Counted from the stretch's first letter, positions 1 through 8,652 are shown. The stretch: DNA of 64,000 nucleotides from CAVXXD01 sp963765625 (GCA_963765625.1 CAVXXD010000013.1:124001-188000), one strand, 5' to 3'. Made by a program: numbers and translations. The notes: generated by a model not told the origin, from the sequence alone.

Positions 1-403
1 GATGGAGCTTGAGCCTGGCCTCGTAGATCCCCACGCGCTTGATGTGCTCATCCAAATGGATCTTTTTGCGATCGACCTCGATGCCCAGTTCGTCCTTGAT
101 GTGCTGCGAGACCTCCTTGGGGGTGATGGTACCGAAGAGCTTGCCTTCCGCTCCCACCTTGACCCGGATCTCGAACTTGTGCTCCTGGATCCTCTCGGAA
201 ACGCCGCGCGCCTTGGACAGTTCGCGGTCGGCCTTGATCATTTTGACCTTGGCCAGCTGCTCTACTTCCTTGGTCTTGCCGCGCGTGGCCCGGAGCGCCA
301 GGTTCTGCGGTATCAGGAAGTTGTTGGCATAGCCGTCCTTGACCTCGACGATCTGGCCGCGCTCGCCCAAACCCTTAACGCTGGATATAAGAATGACTTT
401 CAA
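1..403 (-). CDS. rplI: 50S ribosomal protein L9 (3' end cut by window edge)
   Basis: L9 binds 23S rRNA in the large ribosomal subunit. The visible 134 residues begin with the L9 N-terminal domain (KVILISSVKGLGERGQIVEV, then GYANNFLIPQNLA), the linker helix and much of the C-terminal domain (GKLFGTIT). About 15 residues are missing beyond the left edge compared with the usual 147-150. The start is TTG at 403-401, since no ATG precedes the conserved VILI strand; an AGAGGG ribosome site lies just upstream. It is the last visible gene of the rpsF-ssb-rpsR-rplI operon, 18 bases after rpsR. Confidence 0.95.
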   Translation of the reverse strand, partial: MKVILISSVKGLGERGQIVEVKDGYANNFLIPQNLALRATRGKTKEVEQLAKVKMIKADRELSKARGVSERIQEHKFEIRVKVGAEGKLFGTITPKEVSQHIKDELGIEVDRKKIHLDEHIKRVGIYEARLKLH

Positions 404-421
404 GATCAGCCCTCTCTTTCC

Positions 422-667
422 TTACTTTACTTCGCCCTGGCGGGAAGTATAGGGCACCAGCGCCACCTCACGGGCGTTTTTGACCGCTTTGGCCACTATC
501 TTCTGGTGCTGGGTGCAATTACCGGTCACCCGGCGGGGCTTGATCTTTCCTTTTTCGGAGAGAAAGCGCTTGATGGTGGGCAGGTCCTTGTAATCGAGGA
601 AATCGATTTTATCTTTGCAGAACATGCATACCTTCCGCTTAGGTTTCTTAACGTAGCCCGCTGGCAT
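422..667 (-). CDS. rpsR: 30S ribosomal protein S18, cysteine-containing (zinc-type) form
   Basis: S18 pairs with S6 on the small-subunit platform. The 81-residue protein has the family core (IDFLDYKDLPTIKRFLSE, then RRVTGNCTQHQKIVAKAVK). The pattern CMFC...C-x-x-H is that of the zinc-binding C+ form; many bacteria have only a cysteine-free paralogue. A longer reading from TTG at 676 is possible, but the GGAGG at about 677-681 is spaced correctly only for ATG at 667. It lies between ssb and rplI in the canonical order. Zinc binding is inferred from the cysteines. Confidence 0.95.
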   Translation of the reverse strand: MPAGYVKKPKRKVCMFCKDKIDFLDYKDLPTIKRFLSEKGKIKPRRVTGNCTQHQKIVAKAVKNAREVALVPYTSRQGEVK

Positions 668-727
668 TTTAACCAACCTCCAATTCCTTTCTACTAGTTG
701 ATGTCCGGCGGGGCTACGGCTTTGGGT

Positions 728-1231
728 CTAAAAGGCGATCTCGTCGTCGGTTTCCGGCAGGACGTTGTCCTCGATCGGCATGTCGCCGAATTCGTCGTGT
801 ACGCCGTTGCCGCCGCGGCCCGGGCCTGTCTGGCCACCTCCGCCTCCGCCTCCGCCTCCTGAATCTCCACCGTATCCTCCGCCGTTGTAGGCGCCTTCCG
901 AGCGATCGCGGCTGCCAAGGAAGACGACCCGGTCGGCCACGATATCCGTGGCGTAGCGTTTCTGGCCGTCCTGCCCTTCCCAGCTGCGGTTCTGCAGGCG
1001 CCCTTCCACCAGAACCGGCCTCCCCTTGGAGAGATACTCGGCTGACGTCTCCGCCTGCCTCGCCCAGACCACTACGTTAAAGAAGTCGGTCTCGCGCTCA
1101 CCCTGCTGGTTGGCGCGGTCGCGGTTGACGGCGATCTTCAGTTTGGTCATCGCCGTGCCGCTGGGCAGGTATCTCAGTTCGGGATCCTGGGTCAGGTTGC
1201 CTACCAAAATCACCCGGTTGTAGCTTGCCAT
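728..1231 (-). CDS. ssb: Single-stranded DNA-binding protein
   Basis: SSB coats single-stranded DNA in replication and repair. Residues 1-110 form the OB fold (NRVILVGNLTQDPELRYLPS at the start; ETDFFNVVVWARQAE; GRPVLVEGRLQNRSWEGQDG). A glycine-rich linker with a run of nine glycines follows. The C-terminus ends in the acidic partner-binding tip DDEIAF, a variant of DDDIPF. Its 167 residues are normal for the family. Start ATG at 1231 follows an AGGAGG site. It sits between rpsF and rpsR, so it is co-transcribed with ribosomal protein genes. Confidence 0.96.
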   Translation of the reverse strand: MASYNRVILVGNLTQDPELRYLPSGTAMTKLKIAVNRDRANQQGERETDFFNVVVWARQAETSAEYLSKGRPVLVEGRLQNRSWEGQDGQKRYATDIVADRVVFLGSRDRSEGAYNGGGYGGDSGGGGGGGGGQTGPGRGGNGVHDEFGDMPIEDNVLPETDDEIAF

Positions 1232-1331
1232 TTCATCCTCCTGTGAATCGTCCTCTGCCTATGGCTTGAATGCTATCAGGCCGCAAAGACGATTCGCGTC
1301 GCTTGCATCGCCCCTCTTTTCTTTCAAAGAA

Positions 1332-1622
1332 TCAGTCCTGGTTGAGTACGAAGATCTTGAACCGCAGGACCTCGTCGTTGATGGAGAGGACACGGTCCAG
1401 CTCCGTGATCAGAGGGTTGTCGCCCTTGAAGTTGACTACCGTGTAGTAGCCGTCAGCCTGGTGCTTGATGGGATAAGCAAGATGGCGTTTGCCCCAGATA
1501 TCAGTTCTGTCGACAGACCCGCCATACTCGGCGATCAGGCCCGTCGCCCGGTTGAGCAGCGCCTGTTGCTGCTCATCTTCCAGTTCCGCCCGGCTGATGA
1601 GCATGAGCTCATAGTCGCGCAT
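1332..1622 (-). CDS. rpsF: 30S ribosomal protein S6
   Basis: S6 heterodimerises with S18 on the 30S platform. The 96-residue product starts MRDYELMLISRAELEDEQ and has the conserved DIWGKRHLAYPIKHQADGYY segment and a C-terminal LRFKIFVLNQD strand. It is the first gene of the operon, with a GGAGGTGAAAT site before ATG at 1622. A 100-base gap separates it from ssb. The leader upstream carries a likely promoter and TTCGAA dyads (separate entries); S6:S18 leader autoregulation is known in bacteria but was not modelled here. Confidence 0.95.
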   Translation of the reverse strand: MRDYELMLISRAELEDEQQQALLNRATGLIAEYGGSVDRTDIWGKRHLAYPIKHQADGYYTVVNFKGDNPLITELDRVLSINDEVLRFKIFVLNQD

Positions 1623-1680
1623 ATTTCACCTCCTTCGGTCTAAACGGCCCCCGGTCCCGCCGGGAGCAGAAGGCAATCCC

Positions 1681-1718
1681 GGTTCGAACATTTTCGAACC
1701 CGCTAGTTTTTTCGAACC
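1681..1718 (-). promoter_or_regulatory. Cluster of three TTCGAA dyads in the rpsF leader
   Basis: TTCGAA occurs at 1683-1688, 1693-1698 and 1711-1716, and the first two form a larger dyad (GTTCGAA-4-TTCGAAC). The cluster starts at about the predicted transcription start. It could be a repressor operator or an RNA hairpin in the leader. The remaining noncoding sequence to 2130 shows no other feature I can name, although a spurious open frame runs through 1861-2130. Confidence 0.35.
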
Positions 1719-1723
1719 GTGTA

Positions 1724-1752
1724 AATATAGCACAGTGGGAAAGCTGCGTAAA
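1724..1752 (-). promoter_or_regulatory. Probable sigma-70-type promoter of the rpsF operon
   Basis: Read on the minus strand there is TTTACG, a 17-base spacer, then TATATT, the arrangement expected for -35 and -10 boxes. It lies about 100 bases upstream of the rpsF start in a noncoding stretch. Transcription would start near 1717. Inference from sequence only. Confidence 0.45.
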
Positions 1753-2130
1753 CCGGGGTAACTCAATAAGAGCTCCGTCCCTCCTGGAGAGAAAGCCTCC
1801 CTGGGTACCTCCTTAGTACTTAGGCCACTCCACACCAAGAAGACGTGCGGGGCTTGGGGTATGCGAATGTTCGATAAATCATTCGATGGTACAGCTCGTT
1901 ACCCGGAGGGTTTCAAATCCCAAATATGGGATAAGTATAAAGGAGCAGCTAAAAGGGGGGCACCGTTCCGTGGAACTGGAAGTAAACGAGCCTGGAGGAG
2001 GCTGCCGGTTTGCTGCAAGAGTATGCGCTCGCGCTGGTCTACGGCGAGAGAAGCCCGCCGCCTTTTAACGCCCATGTCCATCATGCCGCAAACAGGGGAG
2101 GCAAAACCTAACCTGACAGGAGGAAAGGAC

Positions 2131-3420
2131 ATGTTCAGACGGAATACATCCATGCTGGCCATCTTGGTCATGCTGGCCAGCATAGCCTTAATGATAACGC
2201 CCGCGGCGGCGGCGACCGGCCCGGGTTACGCCTGGGTGCGGGTGGCTCACGCCTCCCCCGACGCCCCGGCGGTGGACGTATGGGTGGACGGAGCAGTGGC
2301 GGTAAGCGACCTGGCCTTTGGTGAGGTCACCAGCTATCTGCTGGTACCCGCCGGAGCATACAACATCAAGGTCACACCTACCGGGCTCACCACCCCGGTG
2401 GTCATCGACGCCGACTTGACCTTCGACAAGGGCACAGCCTACACCGTCGCCGCCACGGATTACCTGGCCTCGATCACCCCCATGGTCTACATCGACGACA
2501 ATTCCTGGCCCGACCCGGGCGAGGCTAACGCCAATTTCATCCACCTCTCCCCCGACGCCCCAGCGGTGGACGTGGGAGTTGTGGGAGGCGCCAACCTTTT
2601 TACCGACATAGAGTTCCAGGAGGCCTCGACCTACGTCGGCGTCCCCTCGGGGATTTACGACCTCGAGGTCAAGCTGGCCGGGACCTCCACGGTGGTCCTG
2701 ACCCTCAACGACGTGGACCTGATGGCGGGAACGGTCTACACCGTCTTCGCCGAAGGCCTGGCCGGCGGGGGGCCGCCTCCACTGCAGGCGGTATTCGCGT
2801 CCTTCGCCCCCAAGGGCACGGTGTGGTACCTGGCCGAGGGGTGCACCGAGAGCGATTTCGAGACCTTCATCCTGGTGCAGAACCCCAATTCCACCGCCAC
2901 CACGGTTGGCTTGACCTTCATGACCGACACCGGGGCGGTGACCGGGCCCAGCGCGACCCTGCCACCCTTCTCGCGCCAGACCTGGAAGGCCAACGATTAC
3001 GTCACCAACTGGAACGTCTCCACCCTGGTGGACGCGAACCAGATGGTGGTGGCGGAGCGCTCTATGTATGGGAACAACCGAACCTGGGGACACGACTCTA
3101 TCGGGGTCACCGCGCCCGCCATGCTATGGTACCTGGCTGAGGGTTCCACCCAGGGCGGCTTCGAGACCTTCATCCTGGTGCAGAACCCTGGAGCGGTAGA
3201 GGCCAACGTGGAGTTGACCTTCATGACCGAGGCCGGGCAGGTGGCCGGGCCGTCCATGAAAATACCGCCCCATACGCGCTATACCTGGAAGGCCAACGAC
3301 TTCGTCACCAACTGGAACGTCTCCACCATGGTTGAGTCGGATGAGTTAGTCATCGCCGAGCGGGCCATGTACGGGGACAACCGCACCTGGGCTCACGATT
3401 CCATCGGATACGCTCCTTAG
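2131..3420 (+). CDS. Secreted DUF4397 protein with two C-terminal AEG-type repeats
   Basis: A likely exported protein of 429 residues. The first ~27 residues are a signal peptide (MFRRN, hydrophobic core, TPAAAA). Two DUF4397 beta-sandwich domains follow (about 28-115 and 120-210), each starting with an RVAHASPDAPAVDVWVDG-like strand. The C-terminal half is two tandem ~100-residue repeats beginning WYLAEG and containing FETFILVQNP and TWKAND. The start is ATG at 2131, which has AGGAGGAAAGGAC before it; the frame is open further upstream but without a signal peptide there. The same repeat type ends the protein at 40129-42735. Function unknown; probably cell-surface adhesion or structure. Confidence 0.85.
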   Translation: MFRRNTSMLAILVMLASIALMITPAAAATGPGYAWVRVAHASPDAPAVDVWVDGAVAVSDLAFGEVTSYLLVPAGAYNIKVTPTGLTTPVVIDADLTFDKGTAYTVAATDYLASITPMVYIDDNSWPDPGEANANFIHLSPDAPAVDVGVVGGANLFTDIEFQEASTYVGVPSGIYDLEVKLAGTSTVVLTLNDVDLMAGTVYTVFAEGLAGGGPPPLQAVFASFAPKGTVWYLAEGCTESDFETFILVQNPNSTATTVGLTFMTDTGAVTGPSATLPPFSRQTWKANDYVTNWNVSTLVDANQMVVAERSMYGNNRTWGHDSIGVTAPAMLWYLAEGSTQGGFETFILVQNPGAVEANVELTFMTEAGQVAGPSMKIPPHTRYTWKANDFVTNWNVSTMVESDELVIAERAMYGDNRTWAHDSIGYAP

Positions 3421-3447
3421 GCGAGCCGCGAGACCTGTTTCTAATAA

Positions 3448-3474
3448 AGGAGGCCCGGTTCAGCCGGGCCTCCT
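3448..3474 (+). terminator. Intrinsic-terminator-like hairpin after the DUF4397 gene
   Basis: A perfect 11-bp stem (AGGAGGCCCGG with its complement) closes a 5-base loop 27 bases after the stop. The T tract is weak (TGTTCTAT), so efficiency is uncertain. The ~190 bases from here to the next gene show nothing else I recognise. Confidence 0.6.
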
Positions 3475-3667
3475 GTTCTATCCGTGCCGGCTCCTTCCCG
3501 CGGTGAACCCGGGGTTATGCCCTCAAGCAGAAAACCAGTCCTTGTGGGGGCAGTAAGCAATGCGATCTGAGTGCCCTTAAGGATTCACATGATACCTGCA
3601 GGGTAATATATAAGAAGTAATACGACGATTCTTTCGGCTGACCCGGAGGAGCTGAGGAGGTAGAAGT

Positions 3668-4454
3668 ATGGGCAAACGTCTGGTGGACCTGAGCATCAGT
3701 ATCGAGAACGACCTGCCATCCGACCCCCCCATGATGATTCCCAAGGTGACCTACGTCGACCACGCCATGGGGGCGCCGTCCATGACCGAGTTCTTCCCCG
3801 GCATCGACCCGGCGCGCGACCTGCCCGGCGGCGTGGGGTGGGCCCTGGAGTTCGTCACGCTCTCCACCCACTCCGGCACCCACCTGGACGCGCCCTGGCA
3901 CTACCACCCCACCATGGACAACGGGGCGCCTTCTTTGACCATCGACCAGGTACCGCTGGAGTGGTGCATGGGCGACGGGGTGGTGCTGGACTTCCGGGGG
4001 TTCGGGGACGGCTACCTGGTCAGCGCGGCGGACATGGAAGCGGCTTTCGAGAAGATGGAGTACCAGCTCAAGCCGGGGGACATCGTGCTGGTGAATCACC
4101 GGCGCCTCCGCCTGGTGGGGCAAGCCGGAGTATCTCCTCAAGGGGTGCGGCATGGGCCGGGAAGCCACCCTGTGGCTGACCGAGCGGGGGGTGCACGTGG
4201 TGGGGACCGACGCCTGGAGCTGGGACCGGCCCCTGCCGCTGATCGCGAAGGAGTACGAGGAGTCGCACGACGCTTCGATAATCTGGGAGGGCCACTTCGC
4301 CGGCATCGAGAAGGGTTATTGCCACATCGAGAAGCTCACCAACCTGAAGACCCTGCCATCCACCGGCTTCACCTTCTTCTGCTTCCCGGTGAAGGTCAAG
4401 GGCGCCAGTGCCGGCTGGATCCGCGCGGTGGCGCTGGTGGACGAGGACGACTGA
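3668..4454 (+). CDS. Cyclase family protein (kynurenine formamidase-like metal hydrolase), frameshifted
   Basis: A PF04199-type hydrolase of about 261 residues once one frameshift is bridged. The metal-binding signature HSGTHLDAPWHYHP lies near residue 75. The N-terminus (DLSISIENDLP) and the C-terminal ATLWLTERGVHVVGTDAWSW block are typical. The reading frame breaks at about 4097: GTG AAT then one extra base, then ACC GGC GCC TCC GCC TGG TGG restores the expected NTGASAWWGKPEYL. Start ATG at 3668 follows GAGGAGGTAGAAGT. Its substrate is unknown; relatives open cyclic amides or hydrolyse N-formyl amides. The b5/DUF2231 gene follows after 50 bases. Confidence 0.82.
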
Positions 4455-4504
4455 GGATCAAGGGCTGAGGTTGGAGTGCTGAGAAGGTTTAGGGGGGATG
4501 CGTG

Positions 4505-5242
4505 ATGGTTGAGGAGAAGAAGTTCACGCGGGAGGAGCTGGCGAGACACGACGGGGTTACCGAGCCGACGATATATGTCGCGTACAAGGGCGCGGTCTAC
4601 GACGTCACCGCGAGCCCCCTGTGGAAGAAGGGGTCGCACATGCAGCGCCACACCGCCGGGCGCGACCTCACCGCTGAGCTGGGGGCCGCCCCGCACGGCG
4701 AGGAAATGCTCGGCCGCGTGGCCCGCGTGGGGGTGCTGGCCGAAGAGCCGGACACATCCCTGGACCATCTTCCGAAGAGCCTGCGGGTTCTTCTTCAGAG
4801 ATACCCGGAGTTGAGGAGGCCGGTCCACCCGGTGGTGGTCCACATCCCCATGGCCTCGGCCCTGCTCGCTCCTTTCTTTGACCTGGCCTACCTGGCGACG
4901 GGGCGGAAGAGCTTCGAGGAGACGGGTTTCTACCTCGAGGTGCTGGCGCTGCTGATGGCGCCAGCGGCCATCGCCAGCGGGGCCTTCAGCTGGTGGGTGA
5001 ACTATCGCGCCGGGCGCATGGCCCCCATCATGATCAAGATCCCCGCGGCGGGGGCTTATACGGTGACGGCGGCAGCGCTGGTGGCGTGGCGGGTGGCCGA
5101 CCCGGGCGTGCTCGACGAACCCGGGAGCGGGGGCGGGAGCGGTAGCAGGAAGCGCCGCGGCTACCTGGCCCTCTCCATGCTCATGCCCGCCATGGCCCTG
5201 GTGCTGGGATACTTCGGGGGCAAGATCGCCCACCCACACTGA
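4505..5242 (+). CDS. Cytochrome b5-like domain fused to a DUF2231 membrane domain
   Basis: The first ~75 residues resemble the short bacterial cytochrome b5-type haem-binding domain (FTREELARHDG, then IYVAYKGAVYDVT, WKKGSHMQRHTAGRDLT); the two histidines after WKKG are candidate haem ligands. From about residue 105 it becomes a DUF2231 membrane domain (HPVVVHIPMASALLAPFFDL) with about four transmembrane helices. It likely acts as a membrane-bound electron carrier, but no partner is defined. A GTG three bases upstream could also start it. It ends 8 bases before the flavodoxin-like gene, so the two are probably co-transcribed. Confidence 0.82.
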   Translation: MVEEKKFTREELARHDGVTEPTIYVAYKGAVYDVTASPLWKKGSHMQRHTAGRDLTAELGAAPHGEEMLGRVARVGVLAEEPDTSLDHLPKSLRVLLQRYPELRRPVHPVVVHIPMASALLAPFFDLAYLATGRKSFEETGFYLEVLALLMAPAAIASGAFSWWVNYRAGRMAPIMIKIPAAGAYTVTAAALVAWRVADPGVLDEPGSGGGSGSRKRRGYLALSMLMPAMALVLGYFGGKIAHPH

Positions 5243-5250
5243 GGAATGGG

Positions 5251-6036
5251 GTGAGTGCCGTGAAGAAAGTGACCGCTCTGGTCGGGAGCGCCCGCAAAAA
5301 AGACACCTACGATGCGGTCCGAGAATTCCTCGACAGGCTGGAGAAGCTCGGCAACGTCGAGAGCGAGATCGTCATGCTCTCGGACTACCGCATCGAGACC
5401 TGCCGGGGATGCAAGATCTGTTTCACCAAGGGAGAGGAGTTCTGCCCGCACAAGGACGACCGGGACGTGCTGATCGGGAAGATGATGGCCTCGGACGGCG
5501 TTGTCTTCGCTTCGCCCAACTATTCTTTCCAGGTGTCCGGGATAATGAAGGTCTTCCTCGACCGGCTCGGCTTCGCGTTCCATCGCCCCCGGTTTCACGG
5601 CAGGACCTCCACCAGCATCGTGATGCAGGGGATCTATGGGGGGAAGAAGATCGTCAAGTACCTCGATTTCGTGGGGTTCGGGCTCGGCTTTGCGAAGGTG
5701 AAGGGGAGTTGCCACACCGCCTTCGAGCCCATGACCGCCAAGGAGCGGCGGAAGCGCGATAAAGCCCTCGCCAAACACAGCAAACGCTTCTACAAGCAGC
5801 TGATAAAGCCAGCTGGTCGCGGGCCCAGCCTGCTTGAGCTGCTGCTGTTCTCCATGGCCCGTTCAAGCATGAGTGTGACCCTCGACGACAGTTCCAGGGA
5901 CTACCGGTACTATTCCGAACGCGGGTGGTTCGAGTCGGATTATTACACTCCGGTGCGGCTGGGCTTCTTGAAGAAGATTTTGCTCAGGCTCTTCGACGCG
6001 GTGTGGAAGATGGCCTACCGGGGCAAGGCACGATAG
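5251..6036 (+). CDS. Flavodoxin-family NAD(P)H-dependent FMN oxidoreductase
   Basis: A 261-residue protein with an FMN-reductase/flavodoxin fold. It begins with the FMN phosphate loop (VTALVGSARKKDTYDAV), then CRGCKICFTKGEEFCPHKDD, a cysteine cluster common in this iron-sulfur flavoprotein-like branch, then GVVFASPNYSFQVSGIMKVFLDRL. The C-terminal ~80 residues are a basic, helical extension (YYTPVRLGFLKKILLRLFD). Start GTG at 5251 has GAGG upstream. The reaction and electron donor are not evident. It may receive electrons from the adjacent b5-type protein, which is only inference. Confidence 0.8.
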   Translation: MSAVKKVTALVGSARKKDTYDAVREFLDRLEKLGNVESEIVMLSDYRIETCRGCKICFTKGEEFCPHKDDRDVLIGKMMASDGVVFASPNYSFQVSGIMKVFLDRLGFAFHRPRFHGRTSTSIVMQGIYGGKKIVKYLDFVGFGLGFAKVKGSCHTAFEPMTAKERRKRDKALAKHSKRFYKQLIKPAGRGPSLLELLLFSMARSSMSVTLDDSSRDYRYYSERGWFESDYYTPVRLGFLKKILLRLFDAVWKMAYRGKAR

Positions 6037-6049
6037 GACGCTAGGCGCC

Positions 6050-6098
6050 ATGTGGAGGTGTGGAGGGTGTGGAGGTTGGTGACAGGCACCTTGTGGAG
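6050..6098. repeat. GGTGACAGGCACC palindromic element
   Basis: GGTGACAGGCACC (6078-6090) lies in a purine-rich repeat (TGTGGAGG units) between two genes. I know similar short palindromes as dispersed REP-like elements in other bacterial genomes, often alongside GGGGTCAGACCCC elements. Only one copy is visible here, so mobility cannot be shown. Confidence 0.35.
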
Positions 6099-6185
6099 GG
6101 GGCAGCAGATTGTCGACCGTTTTTGCCTTCTTCCGAGCCTCTTGTTACCTTAATCACAAGTAGAGGCAGACTCAGGAGGTAACGA

Positions 6186-7101
6186 ATGTTTGCGCATGTC
6201 AGCGAATCGGGCAACCGTATGCACCAGCATATCCCTTTCCCCCTCAGCATCCTGGGCCCCAAGTACGAGTACATGATCATGAAGCTGCTAGGGATCATGT
6301 CGGATACCAACTGGCTTTACCGCTTCCGCATCACCCGCTGGATCGTAGACAAGCTGGCCAACCAGGTGGTCATCCCCATCATCCACGGCGAGGTGGTGAC
6401 CCCTGATGAGATCGACAGCCTGGTCCACCAGCTCGAAAAAGAAGGCCACCCCATCTACGTCGGCATATGCGAATGCAGGCACGGCGAGAACCGCATCGAC
6501 CCCGAGATGGTCGAGGGGCACGACCCCAACTACACCTGCGTGATGATCGGCGACTGGGGCAGAGGGCCACATCTACAGCTACCCCAGATATTACAAGCCC
6601 ATCAATGCCGACGAGCTGATGGAGCAGACCCGTTTCTGGCACGCGCGAGGACCGGGTGCTCAACGCCTGGGGCATCAGCGCCAGCCACGGTTTCGTCATC
6701 TCCTACTGCCACTGCCAGCCCGAGTACTGTATCCCGCTGCGCCACCAGTTCAAGCGAGGCGATACGGTGTTCAGGCCCGGATACCACTACGCCGTGGTCG
6801 ACCAGGAGAAGTGCCAGGGCGTTGATGATTGCGAGTGGGACTGCAGCAAGCGACTGCTGGTTCAACGCCATCAGCGTCGAAGGCGGCAAGCCGGTGGTCG
6901 ACACCGAGCGCTGCCACGGCTGCGGCCAGTGCTTCGAGTACTGCCCCACCGGCGCGGCGGCAGCAGTGCGCAAGGAGGACTTCGAGCTCTACTATCTGCT
7001 CCGACGACCTCCTTCACCCCGAAGCCCGCACCTTATCCGCATCCGCCCCAGCGAAGCAAATAGCGGGGAAGGCAGGGGTTATTGAGGAAGTAGAGGTCTA
7101 G
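6186..7101 (+). pseudogene. 4Fe-4S ferredoxin-domain protein broken by four +1 frameshifts
   Basis: Bridging four breaks gives a coherent protein of about 303 residues. The N-terminal half has an unfamiliar domain (VGICECRHGENRIDP and further Cys-rich stretches). The C-terminal part has ferredoxin motifs: DQEKCQGVDDCEWDC, then CHGCGQCFEYCPTGAA (CxxCxxCxxxCP). The breaks lie near 6565, 6645, 6851 and 7000, and each is a net insertion of one base. Start ATG at 6186 has AGGAGGTAACGA upstream. The uniform direction of the breaks and preserved codons between them suggest sequence error rather than decay, but as written it is not translatable. Likely role: electron transfer or a reductase accessory. 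Confidence 0.65.
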
Positions 7102-7219
7102 GCCGGGCCCGGACCTCCACTCATCGCAGTCCCTCCCTCCTCCACGTCAGACCCCGATGTGGAGGATTCTTCTTCTCAAATCAAGCCTGAGATGAGAGAA
7201 TAGCGGCTGAGGTTTAACC

Positions 7220-7849
7220 ATGAGCGAATATATAGACAGGATCAAGCTCGCCCTCCGCCGCCCGAGCATCGCCTGGCACCAGTGGCAGCTGCGCCGCGGC
7301 GGCGTCGACGCGGCCCCTTACGTGTGGATATCCGGCAAGCCCGACGTGGCCCTCAGCGCCGGCGCCACCTGCACCATCGGCAACGCCACCTTCATCCCTT
7401 CCACCATCCAGATCCGCGGCGCCGACCGCGGCCGCATCATCGTCGGCGAGCACTGCAGCATCGACTCCTTCTCCCGCCTCTTCGCGGCCAACGACGCCAC
7501 CCTGAGACTGGAGGAAGGCGTGGCCGTCGGCCCCTTCAACATCATCAACGCCTTCGACGACTGCACCATCAAGCGGAACACCATGCTCGGCCCCTACGTC
7601 AACATCAACTGCGCCGACCACGGCATAGAGATGACCGGCGAATGCATGCGCTTCCAGCCCGGATGCTACGGGCCGGTGGTGATCGAGGAGGACTGCTGGA
7701 TATGCTCCCACGCCGTCATCCTGCGCGGGGTGACCGTGGGCAAGGGCTCGGTGGTGGCGGCGGGTTCGGTGGTCAACTGCGACGTCCCGCCCTACAGCAT
7801 CGTGGCCGGCGTGCCCGCCAAGGTCGTGGGCACGCGCGAGGAATGTTAA
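7220..7849 (+). CDS. Hexapeptide-repeat (left-handed beta-helix) acyltransferase
   Basis: A 209-residue protein with imperfect hexapeptide repeats, such as IGNATFIPSTIQIRG and VVIEEDCWICSHAVILRGVT, then VGKGSVVAAGSVV and the C-terminal YSIVAGVPAKVVGTR typical of O-acetyltransferases of the maltose/xenobiotic/NodL type. The histidine in NCADHGIEM is a candidate catalytic residue. It would transfer an acetyl group from acetyl-CoA to a sugar hydroxyl or amine. It is followed after 32 bases by a glycosyltransferase, so a role in a cell-envelope glycan or glycolipid is likely. Start ATG at 7220. Confidence 0.85.
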   Translation: MSEYIDRIKLALRRPSIAWHQWQLRRGGVDAAPYVWISGKPDVALSAGATCTIGNATFIPSTIQIRGADRGRIIVGEHCSIDSFSRLFAANDATLRLEEGVAVGPFNIINAFDDCTIKRNTMLGPYVNINCADHGIEMTGECMRFQPGCYGPVVIEEDCWICSHAVILRGVTVGKGSVVAAGSVVNCDVPPYSIVAGVPAKVVGTREEC

Positions 7850-7881
7850 GAAGAAGAGTCGCACTACGAGAGGAGCTTTTC

Positions 7882-8652
7882 ATGGAAGATACGAACGCCG
7901 CCGGCAGCACGGACCGGATGCACGAACTGACGGTGGTCCTGCCCACCTATAACGAGAAAGAAAACGTCCGCAAGATCGCCGAAGCGATTCTTTCCCAGCC
8001 CCTGGACCTGGGCCTGCTGATAGTAGACGACGGCTCCCCCGACGGCACCGGCGACATCGCCGACGAGATGGCCGCGGCCGACCCCCGCATCCGGGTGATG
8101 CACCGCGAGGGCAAGGGCGGCCTGGGCACCGCTTACCTGGCCGGCTTCCGTTACGCCATGGACCGCGGGGCGGAGTACCTCTTCGAGATAGACGCCGACT
8201 TCTCCCACAACCCCGCCGACCTCCCCCGCCTCTACGAGGCGGCCTCCAAGGCCGACGCGGCCATCGGCTCGCGCTACGTCAAGGGCGGCGGCTGCGAGGG
8301 CTGGAGCTGGTTCCGCTGGATGATCAGCCGCGGCGGCAACCTCTACACCAAAATAGTGGCCCGCACCAAAACCACCGACACCACCGCCGGCTTCCGCTGC
8401 TACACCAGACGGGTGTTGGAGGCGCTGATGGCCCTGGACCGCATCGACGCGCGCGGCTACGCCTTCCAGGTGGAGATGACCTTCGTGGCCGAAGCCCTGG
8501 GCTTCGAGATCACCGAGGTGCCCATCACCTTCACCGAGCGGGTCGAGGGCGAGTCCAAGATGAGCGGCAACATCTTCGTCGAAGGCCTCAGGGTAGTCTG
8601 GGGCCTGCGCCGCAAGTACCGCGACCTCCTCAAGGCGAAGAAGGCAAAATAA
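7882..8652 (+). CDS. GT2 polyprenol-phosphate mannosyltransferase-like glycosyltransferase
   Basis: A 256-residue dolichol-phosphate-mannose-synthase-type GT2. It has LTVVLPTYNEKENV, the nucleotide-binding LLIVDDGSPDGT, the metal-binding DxD in FEIDADFSHNP, and AIGSRYVKGG. There is no C-terminal membrane domain, as in bacterial Ppm1-type enzymes; the basic tail (RRKYRDLLKAKKAK) may hold it at the membrane. It would use GDP-mannose or a similar sugar to charge a polyprenyl phosphate. Start ATG at 7882 has GAGAGGAGC upstream; the open frame runs further upstream but overlaps the acyltransferase gene. Confidence 0.86.
   Translation: MEDTNAAGSTDRMHELTVVLPTYNEKENVRKIAEAILSQPLDLGLLIVDDGSPDGTGDIADEMAAADPRIRVMHREGKGGLGTAYLAGFRYAMDRGAEYLFEIDADFSHNPADLPRLYEAASKADAAIGSRYVKGGGCEGWSWFRWMISRGGNLYTKIVARTKTTDTTAGFRCYTRRVLEALMALDRIDARGYAFQVEMTFVAEALGFEITEVPITFTERVEGESKMSGNIFVEGLRVVWGLRRKYRDLLKAKKAK

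Noticed and set aside
1681..1716. Actinobacterial LexA/SOS box in the rpsF leader
   Set aside because: The dyad lacks the CGAAC-N4-GTTCG spacing of known SOS boxes.
1861..2130. Long in-frame upstream extension of the DUF4397 gene
   Set aside because: The ribosome site and the signal peptide both support ATG 2131; the upstream stretch has no family similarity and a basic, low-quality composition.
1900..2130. Possible riboswitch (c-di-GMP or cobalamin type) before the DUF4397 gene
   Set aside because: Some GC-rich paired segments are present, but the conserved core strings of those classes are absent.
2188..3093. Long open frames antisense to the DUF4397 gene
   Set aside because: They are mirror frames of GC-rich coding DNA without ribosome sites or recognisable products.
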